A stretch of 25,000 bases of DNA from Symbiodinium natans (taxonomy: Eukaryota; Sar; Dinophyceae; Suessiales; Symbiodiniaceae). Below are positions 1 to 7,261 of the stretch, one piece after another. Where the stretch lies: contig CAJNDS010000417.1 in the NCBI GenBank assembly GCA_905221605.1, positions 80,001 to 105,000 of the forward strand. Reading direction: 5' to 3'. The position numbers and the translations under genes are program-made. Under the pieces are notes generated by a model, which was given only the letters and a program-made list of their open reading frames with translations, searched no databases and was not told the origin of the DNA. Every line of letters begins with the position of its first letter. The first letter of the stretch is position 1.

Positions 1-216
1 TCCTAAAAGCTGCAATTTGAGGGACATACGATGGTACAGGGTTTTCGGGTTCCTAAACCCTAAATCCTATAAGCCTTAAACCCTGCCAGAGGGGTTTAAG
101 GTTTGGGGGTATGGGGGTTTTAGGGTTTAGGCCGCAGCTGGTGCAGGCTTGTAGTTTTTATACCGAACAAGTGTGTTTATGGGTTCAGGGTGTCTGGTCT
201 TCGGGCTTCGGTCCAG

Positions 217-309
217 GCAGTAGCTTTGGAACAGCAGCGTTTGCGTCTTCGAGCTGGGTTGCGGACGTTGCAGGGCTCCGTTCCCTACCTCCCAGAAGCT
301 GCGCCAGAA
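217..309 (+). CDS. Candidate exon
   Basis: It follows an acceptor at 215-216 (TCCAG). Open for 31 codons, with internal peptide ALEQQRLRLRAGLRTLQGSV and a helical look. No GT lies at its end; a GA donor at 310 would keep phase 0 into the next exon. An upstream stretch of the same frame is also open, so the start could be earlier. Confidence 0.35.
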
Positions 310-353
310 GACCAACCCTAAACCCCAAACCCTAAACCCTAAACCACTGCTAG

Positions 354-389
354 AGAAAGAGAGCTGAGGCCCGACTCAAGGAGTTTTCG
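354..389 (+). CDS. Candidate exon
   Basis: Acceptor AG at 352-353, donor GT at 390. Twelve codons, RKRAEARLKEFS, phase 0 to 0. It joins directly to the next exon through a 49-nt intron. Confidence 0.5.
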
Positions 390-438
390 GTTCAGGGTGG
401 ATGTCCCCCCCCGAAACCTTAAAACCTGGGTTTCGGAG

Positions 439-502
439 GCTTATGGGCTTCTGGCCAACTTAGCGCAAGACCGGCAATTGTGTGAGGCTTTGGGCCTTAG
501 CG
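439..502 (+). CDS. Candidate exon
   Basis: Acceptor CGGAG ends at 438, donor GT at 503. Reads AYGLLANLAQDRQLCEALGL plus Ser and one base (phase 0 to 1). Its helical repeat-like character matches the preceding exon. Confidence 0.5.
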
Positions 503-563
503 GTTCTTTCTCGTGTTATTGTTTCGGGGGTTTGATTGTGTAGAGTTTAGGGTTTAGGAGCAG

Positions 564-595
564 CCATGGCTACGTTTCCACCTGTTCCGGAAAGG
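564..595 (+). CDS. Candidate short exon, with a decayed duplicate downstream
   Basis: Acceptor GAGCAG ends at 563, donor GT at 596. Starts in the phase left by the previous exon and reads MATFPPVPER to phase 0. A diverged copy of acceptor plus exon lies at about 602-645 and is also open in this frame, so an unspliced longer exon is the alternative. Confidence 0.4.
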
Positions 596-659
596 GTTTA
601 TGGCTTAGGAGCAGTCATAGCTATGCTTCCAACCATTTCGGGCACTTTGGGCCCTACCC

Positions 660-770
660 CCAAACCTAGAACCCTAAACCCTAGACCCTGAAAAGACCTA
701 AACCCTAAACCCTAAACCCTAAACCCTAAACCCCTAGACCCTAAACCCTAAACCCTAAACCCTAAACCCC
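660..770. repeat. CCCTAAA telomere-like array
   Basis: Near-perfect CCCTAAA units (purest 700-770) ending in AAACCCCAG, which serves as the acceptor of the next exon. Confidence 0.9.
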
Positions 771-772
771 AG

Positions 773-871
773 GTGGCTCGAACCGCTGATTCCTGGCCAC
801 GGCTCCCACTTCTCCTCGAAACTGAGAAGCCCCGAGCTGCTGCAGCAAACTTTCTCCAAGGGTTCCCTAAG
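773..871 (+). CDS. Candidate exon
   Basis: The acceptor at 771-772 is the end of a CCCTAAA array. Donor GT at 872. Thirty-three codons, phase 0 to 0, containing WPRLPLLLETEKPRAAAANF. Confidence 0.6.
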
Positions 872-890
872 GTTCCCTATAGCCTTTTGA

Positions 891-1023
891 GGTTTAGGGG
901 TTTAGGGGCTTAGGGTTTAGGTTTGGGGTTGAGGGGGTTTAAGGGGTTTAGGGGTTTAGGAGTACCCGGCTGGCTGGTTGCAAAAGGGGTTTAGGGTTTA
1001 GAGTTTGTTAGGGTTTAGGGTTA
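891..1023. repeat. Degenerate TTTAGGG/TTTAGGGG array
   Basis: G-rich telomere-like units with variants, on the donor side of the preceding exon. The rest of the intron to 1214 holds a short hairpin at about 1173-1199 (GTTGTACC...GGGTAC...CAAC) and nothing else recognised. Confidence 0.8.
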
Positions 1024-1214
1024 GGCACGTTTGATGTTTCGGGTTGGATGTGTAACTTCTATTCGTTTTTTGCGGGGAGGCCGGGGGGGCATAGGGTATG
1101 TGTTGAACGATCGGGGGAGCTATATAGAAAGTCGTTGTTGCAAGTGGGAAAGCCCCAGTGGGTGGGGGGGAGGGTTGTACCTTTCGGGTACTTGCAACTC
1201 AATCCTTAGCTAAG

Positions 1215-1251
1215 ATCGAACCGACGATGCGCTCGCATGTTGCAAACGCTG
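1215..1251 (+). CDS. Candidate short exon
   Basis: Acceptor CTAAG ends at 1214, donor GT at 1252. Reads IEPTMRSHVANA plus one base (phase 0 to 1), compatible with both neighbours. Confidence 0.4.
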
Positions 1252-1302
1252 GTGTTTAAGCTTTAGGGTTTAGGGCTTAGGCAAGATTTAGAGTGTAGGC
1301 TT

Positions 1303-1402
1303 AGTAATAGAGTAGGTAGCCTTTAACCCTCTCGGGTTACTAGATTCCCTTTATAATCCCACATGCTAACCTTTAGTTCCCCAAGGATACTGGACAACCA
1401 AG
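1303..1402 (+). mobile_element. Introner-like element, family A copy 1
   Basis: Closely matches 8252-8353: shared runs include GTAGAGTAGGT-type start, GATTCCCTTTATAATCCC, CTAACCTTTAGTTCCCC and ACTGGACAACNAAG. In both places the shared sequence stops at the AAG that serves as the acceptor of an exon, so the repeat appears to be the 3' part, or all, of an intron. Confidence 0.75.
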
Positions 1403-1463
1403 TACGAATGGAGCAAGAGAGCTGCGCACTATGTCCCGCAGACCAGCTGCAGCGTTGTTCAGA
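1403..1463 (+). CDS. Candidate exon
   Basis: Acceptor AAG at the end of introner A, donor GTAGGC at 1464. The first two bases complete a Val codon left by the preceding exon. Reads RMEQESCALCPADQLQRCS, phase 1 to 2. Confidence 0.6.
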
Positions 1464-1596
1464 GTAGGCGAGCTCCCTCCGAATAGGAGGGACGGTGATG
1501 GGCACGGGGGGATGGGCGGTTTAAAGTTTGGGGATGAGGGTGTAGGGTTGCACCTTTGGAGGCACCTAAAACAGCCAAAACCGAAGAATAATTCAG

Positions 1597-1636
1597 CTCT
1601 TCCGGCTCTTCCCTTGAAGGCGGCAACTGGCACATG
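1597..1636 (+). CDS. Candidate exon
   Basis: Acceptor TTCAG ends at 1596. Starts with one base completing Asp, then SSGSSLEGGNWHM. Donor GTACAG at 1637; a read-through to a second GT at 1650 is also open. Confidence 0.5.
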
Positions 1637-1661
1637 GTACAGTGCCTGAGTCACCCCAGAG

Positions 1662-1752
1662 AGCCCAATACCCCATAATCAAGGAATATGCGAAACTTAA
1701 AGGGATCCTCAATCTGATTTAAGGTATATTCCTCATTTAAGGGGTATTGGGC
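1662..1752. mobile_element. Palindromic introner-like element, family F copy 1
   Basis: Perfect 12-bp ends GCCCAATACCCC and GGGGTATTGGGC with further inner pairing (AGGAATAT/ATATTCCT). Shares ends and a GGGATCCT core with 9711-9805. It fills most of the inferred intron between 1636 and 1769. Confidence 0.7.
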
Positions 1753-1768
1753 ATTTTGGGCCTATTAG

Positions 1769-1875
1769 TACCTTGCTGCTTTTGCCTATATGCATCGCAC
1801 ACCTCCGAGGGCTGGACCTTATTTTAGCCCGACATGCACGCCCCAGAGGAAGACATGCCCCAGGCATGCACTTTG
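1769..1875 (+). CDS. Candidate exon, frame uncertain
   Basis: Acceptor TTAG ends at 1768, donor GT at 1876. Two frames are open throughout: YLAAFAYMHRTPPRAG... (phase 0) and TLLLLPICIAHLRGLDLILA... (one base in). Phase from upstream favours the first, but neither joins the next exon cleanly. Confidence 0.4.
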
Positions 1876-1999
1876 GTCCCCAAACCCCAAACTTCAAACC
1901 CTAAACCCTAAAACCCTACGGGAGCTAGGCTTTATGTTTAGGGACACATGTTGATGAATGGTGGTTAGTCCGTTCGAGGCTCACTCCGGCACGATCTAG

Positions 2000-2086
2000 C
2001 CGCCAAGAATCGCTGTGGCGCACTTTCTGTGTGCAGATCTCGTTGAAAGTATGACCCCGGTATGGGAGATGATGTGTATCACTCAG
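2000..2086 (+). CDS. Candidate exon
   Basis: An in-frame TAG supplies the acceptor (CTAG, 1998-1999); donor GTTTGA at 2087. Twenty-nine codons, reading PPRIAVAHFLCADLVESMTP at the start. An internal acceptor at 2035 is possible. Confidence 0.55.
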
Positions 2087-2121
2087 GTTTGATTTTCATT
2101 TTAAGAGTGTGTATATTACAT

Positions 2122-2225
2122 ACTCAGTAGCTGAGTGATCATACTTTGCACTTTTTGGGATACTATAATCCCCTAGAGAACTCAAAGTGTACCCTTTTTG
2201 GGGCTTATGAACTCAGCAACTAAGT
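2122..2225. repeat. Palindromic intron element (MITE-like)
   Basis: Imperfect terminal inverted repeats ACTCAGTAGCTGAGT and ACTCAGCAACTAAGT, with inner arms containing CTTTTTGGG/CCCTTTTTGG. It is followed by a TA microsatellite at 2226-2262. Confidence 0.6.
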
Positions 2226-2424
2226 GTATATATATATATATGTATACATATACATATGTATCACATATAATATGTTTATGGGGTACTCATCGGGTATATT
2301 CTTGTCATGTGAGAAACCCATAGGGTGCAGAGTTAAGGGCGGTAGTGCAACAAACGGACTTGGCGTTATAGGGTAGAAGGGTCTACGGTCCAGGGTCTGC
2401 GGGTCCTGGTACAGAAAGATCTAG

Positions 2425-2508
2425 GCTTGACGCTCCAGTGCCCATCGGACCATCCCCACATTGCTGGTTGCTGCACCTCCCGTGGCAAAGTCACTTTGAT
2501 CATCCTAG
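2425..2508 (+). CDS. Candidate exon
   Basis: Acceptor CTAG ends at 2424, donor GTAGGA at 2509. Twenty-seven full codons, containing GPSPHCWLLHLPWQSHFDHP, phase 2 to 2. Confidence 0.6.
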
Positions 2509-2634
2509 GTAGGATACGGGGGACCCTGAAAAAGGAACCCTTCCGAACCCTATGCTGGCTCTCTTAAACAGGGACCTTATATTCAGAGGGTCTATATCTC
2601 TCAAGGGTCCCCCAAATCCTATCCCCTATGATCA
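2497..2634. repeat. Palindromic element overlapping a donor site
   Basis: Ends TGATCAT...GTAGGAT..GGGGGACCCT and AGGGTCCCCC..ATCCTAT...ATGATCA form a long imperfect inverted repeat. The predicted donor at 2509 lies inside the left arm, as expected of an intron-generating insertion. Confidence 0.6.
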
Positions 2635-2645
2635 CGGTCACGGAG

Positions 2646-2682
2646 TGCCGCGCTCGCAGTTGGAGCAAAAGGCAGCGCTCGC
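2646..2682 (+). CDS. Candidate short exon
   Basis: Acceptor GGAG ends at 2645. Reads AALAVGAKGSAR after one base that completes Ser. No GT follows before a stop; a GA donor (GATCCCGAACCC) at 2683 keeps phase 0 into 2849. Confidence 0.35.
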
Positions 2683-2728
2683 GATCCCGAACCCTGACAT
2701 CCCAACACCCGAACACACTAACACCCCA

Positions 2729-2840
2729 ATTTAGGGTTTAGGGTTTAGGGTTTAGAGTGTAGGGTTTAGGGTTCAGGGTTTAGGGTTTAGGGTTCCCCAA
2801 CACCCCAACACCCCAACACCCTAACACCCTAACACCCTAT
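2729..2840. repeat. TTTAGGG units followed by CCCCAACA/CCCTAACA units
   Basis: G-rich TTTAGGG variants to about 2793, then C-rich CCCCAACA and CCCTAACA tandem units: two opposite-strand arrays back to back in one intron. Confidence 0.85.
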
Positions 2841-2848
2841 AACCACAG

Positions 2849-2933
2849 AAAAGGGACAAACGGGAGCCCCCGGCATCGTCAAAGCCCAGAGCTTGTACCT
2901 TGGATAGACTTGCTACGTATGCTGGAAAACAGG
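2849..2933 (+). CDS. Candidate exon
   Basis: Acceptor CACAG ends at 2848; donor GTTTAGG at 2934. Twenty-eight codons plus one base, beginning KRDKREPPASSKPRACTLDR. Confidence 0.6.
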
Positions 2934-3077
2934 GTTTAGGTAGTGAGGTTCATGCATTCTATATAGGGTTTAGGAGTTTAGGAGCTTGGGGTGTTCAAGG
3001 TTTTTAGGGCTCAGGGTTTGGGAGGTTTGGTTTGCGAATCCCTAAACCCTAAACCCTCAAGGGTTTAGGGGTTTTAG

Positions 3078-3106
3078 TTCCCACTAGCGTCTTGACTTCC
3101 AACTGG
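3078..3106 (+). CDS. Candidate short exon
   Basis: Acceptor TTTTAG ends at 3077; donor GTTCAGG at 3107. Two bases complete Val from the previous exon, then PTSVLTSNW; phase 1 to 0. Confidence 0.5.
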
Positions 3107-3128
3107 GTTCAGGATTCCAGGGCTTAGG

Positions 3129-3232
3129 GCATTTGCTTTAAGATCCGCTCCAAAAAAATATCCTTATAAGTCAAAATAGGATTGATTTTTGAAAACGATT
3201 GTTGGGTGGGGGGTTTCTTAAGCAAATAGTAG
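3129..3232 (-). mobile_element. Introner-like element, family C copy 1 (inverted)
   Basis: Right end TTTCTTAAGCAAATAGTAG is the reverse complement of the left end of the copies at 6250 and 18558 (CTACTATTTGCTTAAGAA). The left end CATTTGCTTTAAGA gives a terminal inverted repeat. It lies in the intron 3107-3244. Confidence 0.65.
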
Positions 3233-3244
3233 TTTTGGGTTCAG

Positions 3245-3282
3245 GACAAGAGTTCCACCCCAAGCCCTAAGCCGAGTCTAGG
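3245..3282 (+). CDS. Candidate short exon
   Basis: Acceptor TTCAG ends at 3244, donor GTGCTA at 3283. Reads DKSSTPSPKPSL plus two bases that complete Gly at the next exon. Confidence 0.45.
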
Positions 3283-3309
3283 GTGCTATAGGGTCTTTAA
3301 ACGCTACAG

Positions 3310-3470
3310 CTCAACCCTAACCCTAAACCATAGACCCTAAACCCTAAACCCTGGACCCTAAACCCTAAACCCTAAACCCTAAACCCTAAACCCTAAACCC
3401 TAAACCCTAAACCCTAAACCCTAAACCCTAAACCCTAAACCCTAAACCCTAAACCCTAAACCCTAAACCC
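3310..3470. repeat. CCCTAAA telomere-like array
   Basis: About 160 bp, perfect from about 3356. Its last unit runs directly into CCCAG, the acceptor of the next exon. Confidence 0.95.
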
Positions 3471-3472
3471 AG

Positions 3473-3532
3473 CACTGCTGCGCTAAGGATTGCGGAGTAT
3501 GGGGCGCAGGACGAGGACCTCCTTGGCTACCT
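3473..3532 (+). CDS. Candidate exon directly after a telomere-like array
   Basis: Acceptor CCCAG (3471-3472) terminates the CCCTAAA array; donor GTATGA at 3533. Reads TAALRIAEYGAQDEDLLGY, phase 2 to 2. Confidence 0.6.
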
Positions 3533-3729
3533 GTATGATCTACCCCCGAATACACTCTCATTCTGAGTATAGGAGAGTTGGAATCCCTAAACCCTAAGGC
3601 CCTAAGGGTTTACCGAAGGGTTTGGTTTAGGGTTTCGGGTTTAGGGCCTGAGTATAGGAATCCCTAGACCCCAAGCCCTAAAGCCCAAACCCTGGTTGTG
3701 GAAGCCCCGAATCCTTCTTGGAATGTCAG

Positions 3730-3800
3730 TCATAGGCTTCTTATGCCCCTCCCGTGTGCCATCAACATAGCTCGGCAAAAACAAACCTCAAAATCGACGA
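3730..3800 (+). CDS. Exon of the best-supported chain
   Basis: Acceptor GTCAG ends at 3729, donor GTTAGG at 3801. Twenty-three codons, ending INIARQKQTSKST, phase 2 to 1. The preceding intron carries two copies of CTGAGTATAGGA. Confidence 0.6.
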
Positions 3801-3812
3801 GTTAGGTGTTAG

Positions 3813-3844
3813 GGGTTTAGGGTTTAGGGTTTAGGGTTTAGGAT
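3813..3844. repeat. TTTAGGG array
   Basis: About four perfect units near the 5' end of the intron that starts at 3801. Confidence 0.9.
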
Positions 3845-3917
3845 TGTACCCTTCCAAGCCTGCTGCAAAAAGGGTTTATTGTTTAGGGTTAAGACCACAA
3901 GAGTTTGAGGTCTTTAG

Positions 3918-3983
3918 GTCCACGCTGTTCAAGTGTTGTGGCTGTGCCGGAGGTTGATCTGCTTCAACGAGGCTCTATGAAAG
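3918..3983 (+). CDS. Exon of the best-supported chain
   Basis: Acceptor TTTAG ends at 3917, donor GTTTCTT at 3984. Reads PRCSSVVAVPEVDLLQRGSM plus Lys; phase 1 to 1, joining both neighbours. Confidence 0.65.
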
Positions 3984-4016
3984 GTTTCTTCCTTGAAGTT
4001 TAGGATATCAACGCAG

Positions 4017-4036
4017 GGCCGAGCTCGTCGATTCAG
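4017..4036 (+). CDS. Micro-exon ending at a telomere-like array
   Basis: Twenty nt, acceptor CGCAG ending at 4016. The donor is the first repeat of an array (CAG|GTTTAGGG at 4037). Reads PSSSIQ, phase 1 to 0. Confidence 0.5.
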
Positions 4037-4122
4037 GTTTAGGGTTTAGGGTTTAGGGTTTAGGGTTTAGGGTCTAGGGTTTAGGGTTTACGGTTTAGGG
4101 TTTAGGGTTTAGGGTTTAGGGT
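4037..4122. repeat. TTTAGGG array supplying a splice donor
   Basis: About twelve units, some with one substitution, beginning exactly at the inferred donor. Confidence 0.95.
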
Positions 4123-4151
4123 TGAGGGGTGTCCTGAACCACGCCTGAAAG

Positions 4152-4245
4152 GCGCTGCCTGCCCCTTGGGAGCGACACTTCGACCCTGCGACCGGCTGTG
4201 CTCCTTGCCTCAAGCCTGTGGCGGCGTTGATAGAAATTGTACAGG
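4152..4245 (+). CDS. Exon with a WW-like N-terminal half
   Basis: Acceptor GAAAG ends at 4151, donor GTTAGGG at 4246. Thirty-one codons. The start LPAPWERHFDPATG fits the first half of a WW domain (L-P-x-x-W-E...D-P-x-T-G), but the second half is not WW-like (CAPCLKPVAALIEIVQ). WW similarity is a family-knowledge inference. Phase 0 to 1. Confidence 0.65.
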
Positions 4246-4340
4246 GTTAGGGTTTAGGGTTTAGGGTTTAGGGTTTAGGGTTTAGGGTTTAGGGTTTAGG
4301 GTTTAGGGTTTAGGGTGTAGGGTGTAGGGTGTAGGGTGTG
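4244..4340. repeat. TTTAGGG then GTGTAGG array
   Basis: About ten TTTAGGG units followed by four GGGTGTAG-type variants, starting at the donor of the preceding exon. Confidence 0.95.
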
Positions 4341-4421
4341 GGGTGTTTTGGGGCTTGGGGCTTAGGATAGGGTTCCAGAGTTGGGGGGGTAGGAGTTTTT
4401 GGCTTCTGTTGGGCTTAAGAG

Positions 4422-4585
4422 CTTGGGTTTTCGGGTTGGATGCCGAGAAGCCATGGTTGTCAGTTCTTAAAATGATGCCTTTGGGCGCGCTCTACATGAT
4501 GCGTGGGTGCGGACTGTATGAGGACAATAACCTAGAGAACTTGCACCCACAGTACCAAAAGCGTCCACCTATGCACATAGTTGAG
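4422..4585 (+). CDS. Long exon of the best-supported chain
   Basis: Acceptor AAGAG ends at 4421; consensus donor GTATGT at 4586. Fifty-four codons, phase 1 to 0; the first two bases complete Ala. Contains LSVLKMMPLGALYMMRGCGL and ends KRPPMHIVE. Not recognised. Confidence 0.7.
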
Positions 4586-4615
4586 GTATGTCGGTTTAAA
4601 CGGTGTGGCTCTCAG

Positions 4616-4633
4616 GCTTGTGGCAGAGAATGG
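4616..4633 (+). CDS. Possible micro-exon
   Basis: Acceptor CTCAG ends at 4615, donor GTCAGG at 4634; reads ACGREW, phase 0 to 0. Optional, because the neighbours join without it. Confidence 0.3.
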
Positions 4634-4710
4634 GTCAGGCTGAAATCCAATCTCCCAAAACCCATTAACAAAAAAAACCTACCCATAAACCTAAACCCCA
4701 AACCCCGAAG

Positions 4711-4756
4711 TCGGAGATTCTGGACTTGGGTTCAATGCAGATGTTCAGCTGTATGG
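4711..4756 (+). CDS. Exon of the best-supported chain
   Basis: Acceptor CGAAG ends at 4710, donor GTTAAG at 4757. Reads SEILDLGSMQMFSCM plus one base, phase 0 to 1. The 3' end (AGCTGTATGGGTT) is repeated just downstream at about 4797-4811. Confidence 0.6.
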
Positions 4757-4827
4757 GTTAAGAGTAAGGGTTTAGGGTTTAGGGTTTAGGGATGCTTAGC
4801 TGTATGGGTTGGGGGTTTAAGTTCCAG

Positions 4828-4975
4828 TTTGGCCCCCGCGGGAGTGTGCGGCGAGGGTGGTATCAGGGCAGCCTGCAGCGACCGAGGCATACTATGTGGA
4901 TGCCGACACGCAGGCAAGAACTGCGGGGCTCTTGGGCCTATCTTCCTTGCTGCATTGCTTCATCGCAAACGTCTA
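4828..4975 (+). CDS. Long exon of the best-supported chain
   Basis: Acceptor TCCAG ends at 4827, donor GTAAGG at 4976 followed at once by telomere-like units. Forty-eight codons, with TEAYYVDADTQARTAGLLGL near the middle and LLHCFIANV at the end; phase 1 to 2. Confidence 0.7.
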
Positions 4976-5061
4976 GTAAGGGAGTAAGGGTTTAGGGGTT
5001 TGGGGTTTAGGGTTTAGTGCTCGTGGAGTCCTGTTGCAAAAAAAGGGTTTCGTGCTCCCAG

Positions 5062-5108
5062 CACGAGCTTTGGCCAAAGCTCGGCAAGACTTTGGGAAGT
5101 CTGCTTTG
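5062..5108 (+). CDS. Candidate exon
   Basis: Acceptor CCCAG ends at 5061, donor GTGCTC at 5109. Reads TSFGQSSARLWEVCF plus one base (phase 2 to 1), joining both sides. Confidence 0.6.
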
Positions 5109-5179
5109 GTGCTCGTCCGTGGTAGCTGGTGGCTGTCATGAAGTCCCCAATATCCTTGCACTCCCAACACACTCACCAG

Positions 5180-5246
5180 ACGAGTTACGACGTTACGACC
5201 AAACCCCCTACTTCACTTCCCTACTTGCCTTGCGCGACTACTCTAG
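5180..5246 (+). CDS. Candidate exon
   Basis: Acceptor ACCAG ends at 5179, donor GTTGGC at 5247. Reads ELRRYDQTPYFTSLLALRDY plus Ser. The frame stays open to 5273 (RLAFRIIFY), so the end may be later. Confidence 0.6.
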
Positions 5247-5300
5247 GTTGGCTTTCCGGATCATCTTCTACTAAATCCTCAACCCTAAATCCCATCGCAG

Positions 5301-5319
5301 GTTGCTTCTCTCAACTCAG
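5301..5319 (+). CDS. Possible micro-exon
   Basis: Acceptor CGCAG ends at 5300, donor GTTGGGG at 5320; reads LLLSTQ after one base. Weak because of its length. Confidence 0.3.
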
Positions 5320-5408
5320 GTTGGGGTTTTGGGGCTTTGGCAACATGGGGGGGCTTAGGGTTTAGGGTTTAGGGTGGAAACCGAGATCTGACCCGCTCAG
5401 CCGGAAAG

Positions 5409-5470
5409 AAAGAAAGCTGCTTATTTGTGAGCATGTCAACGAAGCCACTGGCTAAACATGCTGATGGCGC
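5409..5470 (+). CDS. Candidate exon
   Basis: An acceptor inside AAAG (ends 5408) gives phase 0; other AGs upstream are possible. Reads KESCLFVSMSTKPLAKHADG, donor GTTAAG at 5471, phase 2 out. Confidence 0.5.
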
Positions 5471-5576
5471 GTTAAGGCTTGGGAAGTGCAGCGGAACCCC
5501 GAACCCCTACAAGCCCAACCCGAAGTTCCCGAAACCCTCCAAGCCTTTGAAGCTCCCAACGAAACTCGAAACCCAG

Positions 5577-5717
5577 CTCACCCACCATGTACCGAAACAC
5601 CTGCTGTGGTGTCTACATTTTGCAAATAATGCTGTCCCTTCAGCGCCCCAACGCCAACTTGTTTGTCGACAGTTCAAGAGTCTCAATGTTCTTGCAGTTG
5701 TACTTGGAGGCGCACGG
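5577..5717 (+). CDS. Long exon, strong candidate
   Basis: Acceptor ACCCAG ends at 5576, donor GTAGTTAC at 5718. Forty-six codons in phase with the previous exon, containing CGVYILQIMLSLQRPNANLF and ending FLQLYLEAH. A 10-nt micro-exon at 5751-5760 would fit the phase to the next exon. Confidence 0.7.
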
Positions 5718-5896
5718 GTAGTTACAATTTCAAACTTGGGTGATAAGCAGGGTAGCTACGGTTACAATGGGATAGAAACCCCTCACCAAACTATCCATGA
5801 GTTTTCAAGTATATAACCTCCTACATCCTAACCCCCAAGCCCCTAAACTCTAAACCCTAAACCCTAAGCCCCTAGCCCTGAACTCACAAAGTGCAG

Positions 5897-6010
5897 TTGG
5901 GCTACGTGGAGCCAGGGGGGGAACGACTGAAAAGCTCCGTGCCTGGAGGAGTCCACGTGGGAGTGCCCCTTGCTTCCTTGCCTCAGACGAGCCGCTCGCA
6001 GCCGAACAGG
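5897..6010 (+). CDS. Candidate exon
   Basis: Acceptor TGCAG ends at 5896, donor GTTGAA at 6011. Thirty-eight codons, beginning LGYVEPGGERLKSSVPGGVH, phase 0 to 0. Confidence 0.6.
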
Positions 6011-6013
6011 GTT

Positions 6014-6120
6014 GAACCCTAAACCCTGCGCCCCAATCCCTAAACCTAAAACCCTACGTAAACCCTGAAACCTTAACCCTGAAACCCTGAAACCCTGAAA
6101 CCCTAAACCCTAAACCCTTA
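6014..6120. repeat. CCCTAAA/CCCTGAAA array
   Basis: C-rich units with local amplification of the CCCTGAAA variant at about 6063-6100. Confidence 0.9.
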
Positions 6121-6191
6121 GGGTTATGATTCATCGGGCTTTTGGGGCTTAGGGTTTGATGGGTTGAGGGTTGAGGCATGTACATCTTCAG

Positions 6192-6219
6192 GGCTGGAGT
6201 CTTTTCAAAGTTTTGCAGG
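6192..6219 (+). CDS. Possible short exon
   Basis: Acceptor TTCAG ends at 6191, donor GTTCAGG at 6220 (or GTTTTG at 6210). Reads GWSLFKVLQ. Another frame is open to about 6265, so the reading is weak. Confidence 0.3.
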
Positions 6220-6249
6220 GTTCAGGGGCGGCAATTCCCGAAACTCCTA

Positions 6250-6302
6250 GACTACCATTTTGCTTAAGAACCACCCAAAAAAGAACATTCTTCCTTGTAC
6301 AG
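6250..6302 (+). mobile_element. Introner-like element, family C copy 2
   Basis: GACTACCATTTTGCTTAAGA aligns with the left end of the copy at 18558 and the following ACC.CC.AAAAA..GAA..ATTCTT also aligns. It ends in a CAG usable as acceptor, so the whole element could be a 53-nt intron with a GA donor. Confidence 0.55.
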
Positions 6303-6351
6303 GCAAGATAGGGATTACATAGACCCTAAAACCCTCTCCGATCTTTGGGGA
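6303..6351 (+). CDS. Possible exon
   Basis: Acceptor TACAG ends at 6302. After one base reads QDRDYIDPKTLSDLWG; no GT donor, a GA donor near 6350 (GACGCCCAACCC) is suggested by similar exon ends at 310 and 17294. Phase with neighbours not resolved. Confidence 0.35.
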
Positions 6352-6354
6352 CGC

Positions 6355-6425
6355 CCAACCCTAAACCCTAAACCCTAAAGCCTAAAGCCCTAAAGCCCTA
6401 AACCCTAAACCTTAAACCCTAAGCC
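6355..6425. repeat. CCCTAAA/CCCTAAAG array
   Basis: C-rich units with CCTAAAGC variants. Confidence 0.9.
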
Positions 6426-6490
6426 CTCGTGGGATCCAACGGCCTCTTTTGGGCTTTCGGTTTTCAGCCTTGAGGCGTTCGATGTCTTAG

Positions 6491-6526
6491 GGCTTTCAGG
6501 CCCTACTTAGAGGCTCTGTTGACTTA
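6491..6526 (+). CDS. Candidate exon with a repeated SVDL motif
   Basis: An in-frame TAG supplies the acceptor (6489-6490); consensus donor GTAAGT at 6527. Reads GFQALLRGSVDL. The last 20 nt recur at about 14793-14812 (LRRSVDLD). Confidence 0.45.
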
Positions 6527-6612
6527 GTAAGTCTGCTTAGGGTTTGGGGTTTTGGGTTTAGGGTTTAGGGTTTAGTGTTTAGGGATAAACCGAGGGATTC
6601 GGGGTTCAGTAG

Positions 6613-6663
6613 GCGCCTGTTGCGAACAGACGTGGGCCGGGGCTTCCAAATGCCCAGAAGGAA
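6613..6663 (+). CDS. Candidate exon, 3' end uncertain
   Basis: Acceptor GTAG ends at 6612. Reads APVANRRGPGLPNAQK and then Glu; no GT at the end, GA donors possible at 6661 or 6664, or GT at 6632. The intron before it carries TTTAGGG units (6540-6585). Confidence 0.35.
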
Positions 6664-6892
6664 GAAGCCCTAAACAACCTTCAACAACCTTAAGCCCCCT
6701 AAGCCCTAAGCCCCAAATTACCTTGAATGAAACCCTCAAGGTTTAGGGATTGAGATCTAGAGGCGTTGAGGGTATCAGGGTTGAGGTCTCTCGGACTGTA
6801 TGGGAAATTAAGCTCCTGAGTCGCAAGGCTCCGAAACCCCAAAACCCTAAACCCTAAACCCCAAGCCCTAAACCCGAACACAAACTGCGAAG

Positions 6893-7008
6893 CTCTGGCG
6901 CCCTCCGTCACCCACAAGGGTTGGCCCCTCTCTCCGTCACCATGAGGTTCTTGAAAGTGGACGCCGCTACCTGACGAATCCGTCTGAGGCATGGCGGAGC
7001 ACTCTGGG
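6893..7008 (+). CDS. Candidate exon
   Basis: Acceptor CGAAG ends at 6892, donor GTCGTGG at 7009. Thirty-eight codons, phase 0 to 2, containing RHHEVLESGRRYLTNPSEAW. The preceding stretch 6665-6890 holds degenerate CCCTAAA units and no convincing exon. Confidence 0.55.
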
Positions 7009-7032
7009 GTCGTGGGGTCTTGGGGTCTTGGG

Positions 7033-7182
7033 GTTTAGGGTTATGAGGGTTATTAGGGTTGTTAGGGTTTTTAGGGTTTTTAGGGTTTTTAGGGTTATTA
7101 GGGTTATTAGGGTTTTTAGGGTTTTTAGGGTTTTTAGGGTTTTTAGGGTTTTTAGGGTTTTTAGGGTTATTAGGGTTTAGGG
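7033..7182. repeat. TTTTTAGGG/TTATTAGGG array
   Basis: A 9-bp variant of the telomeric unit, with an interspersed TTATTAGGG form, amplified in tandem over about 150 bp. Confidence 0.95.
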
Positions 7183-7261
7183 TCAGGGTTTCGGGTCCAG
7201 GGTCCAGGTTTTCGGGTTTCGGCTATAGGTGATTTTGCTATTGGCAAATGCGTTTGTTTAG

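Noticed and set aside
5427-5816. 129-residue plus-strand ORF
   Set aside because: Low-complexity Pro/Lys/Asn stretch from C-rich repeats. The alternative frame at 5577-5717 has a splice acceptor and donor and a more normal protein composition.
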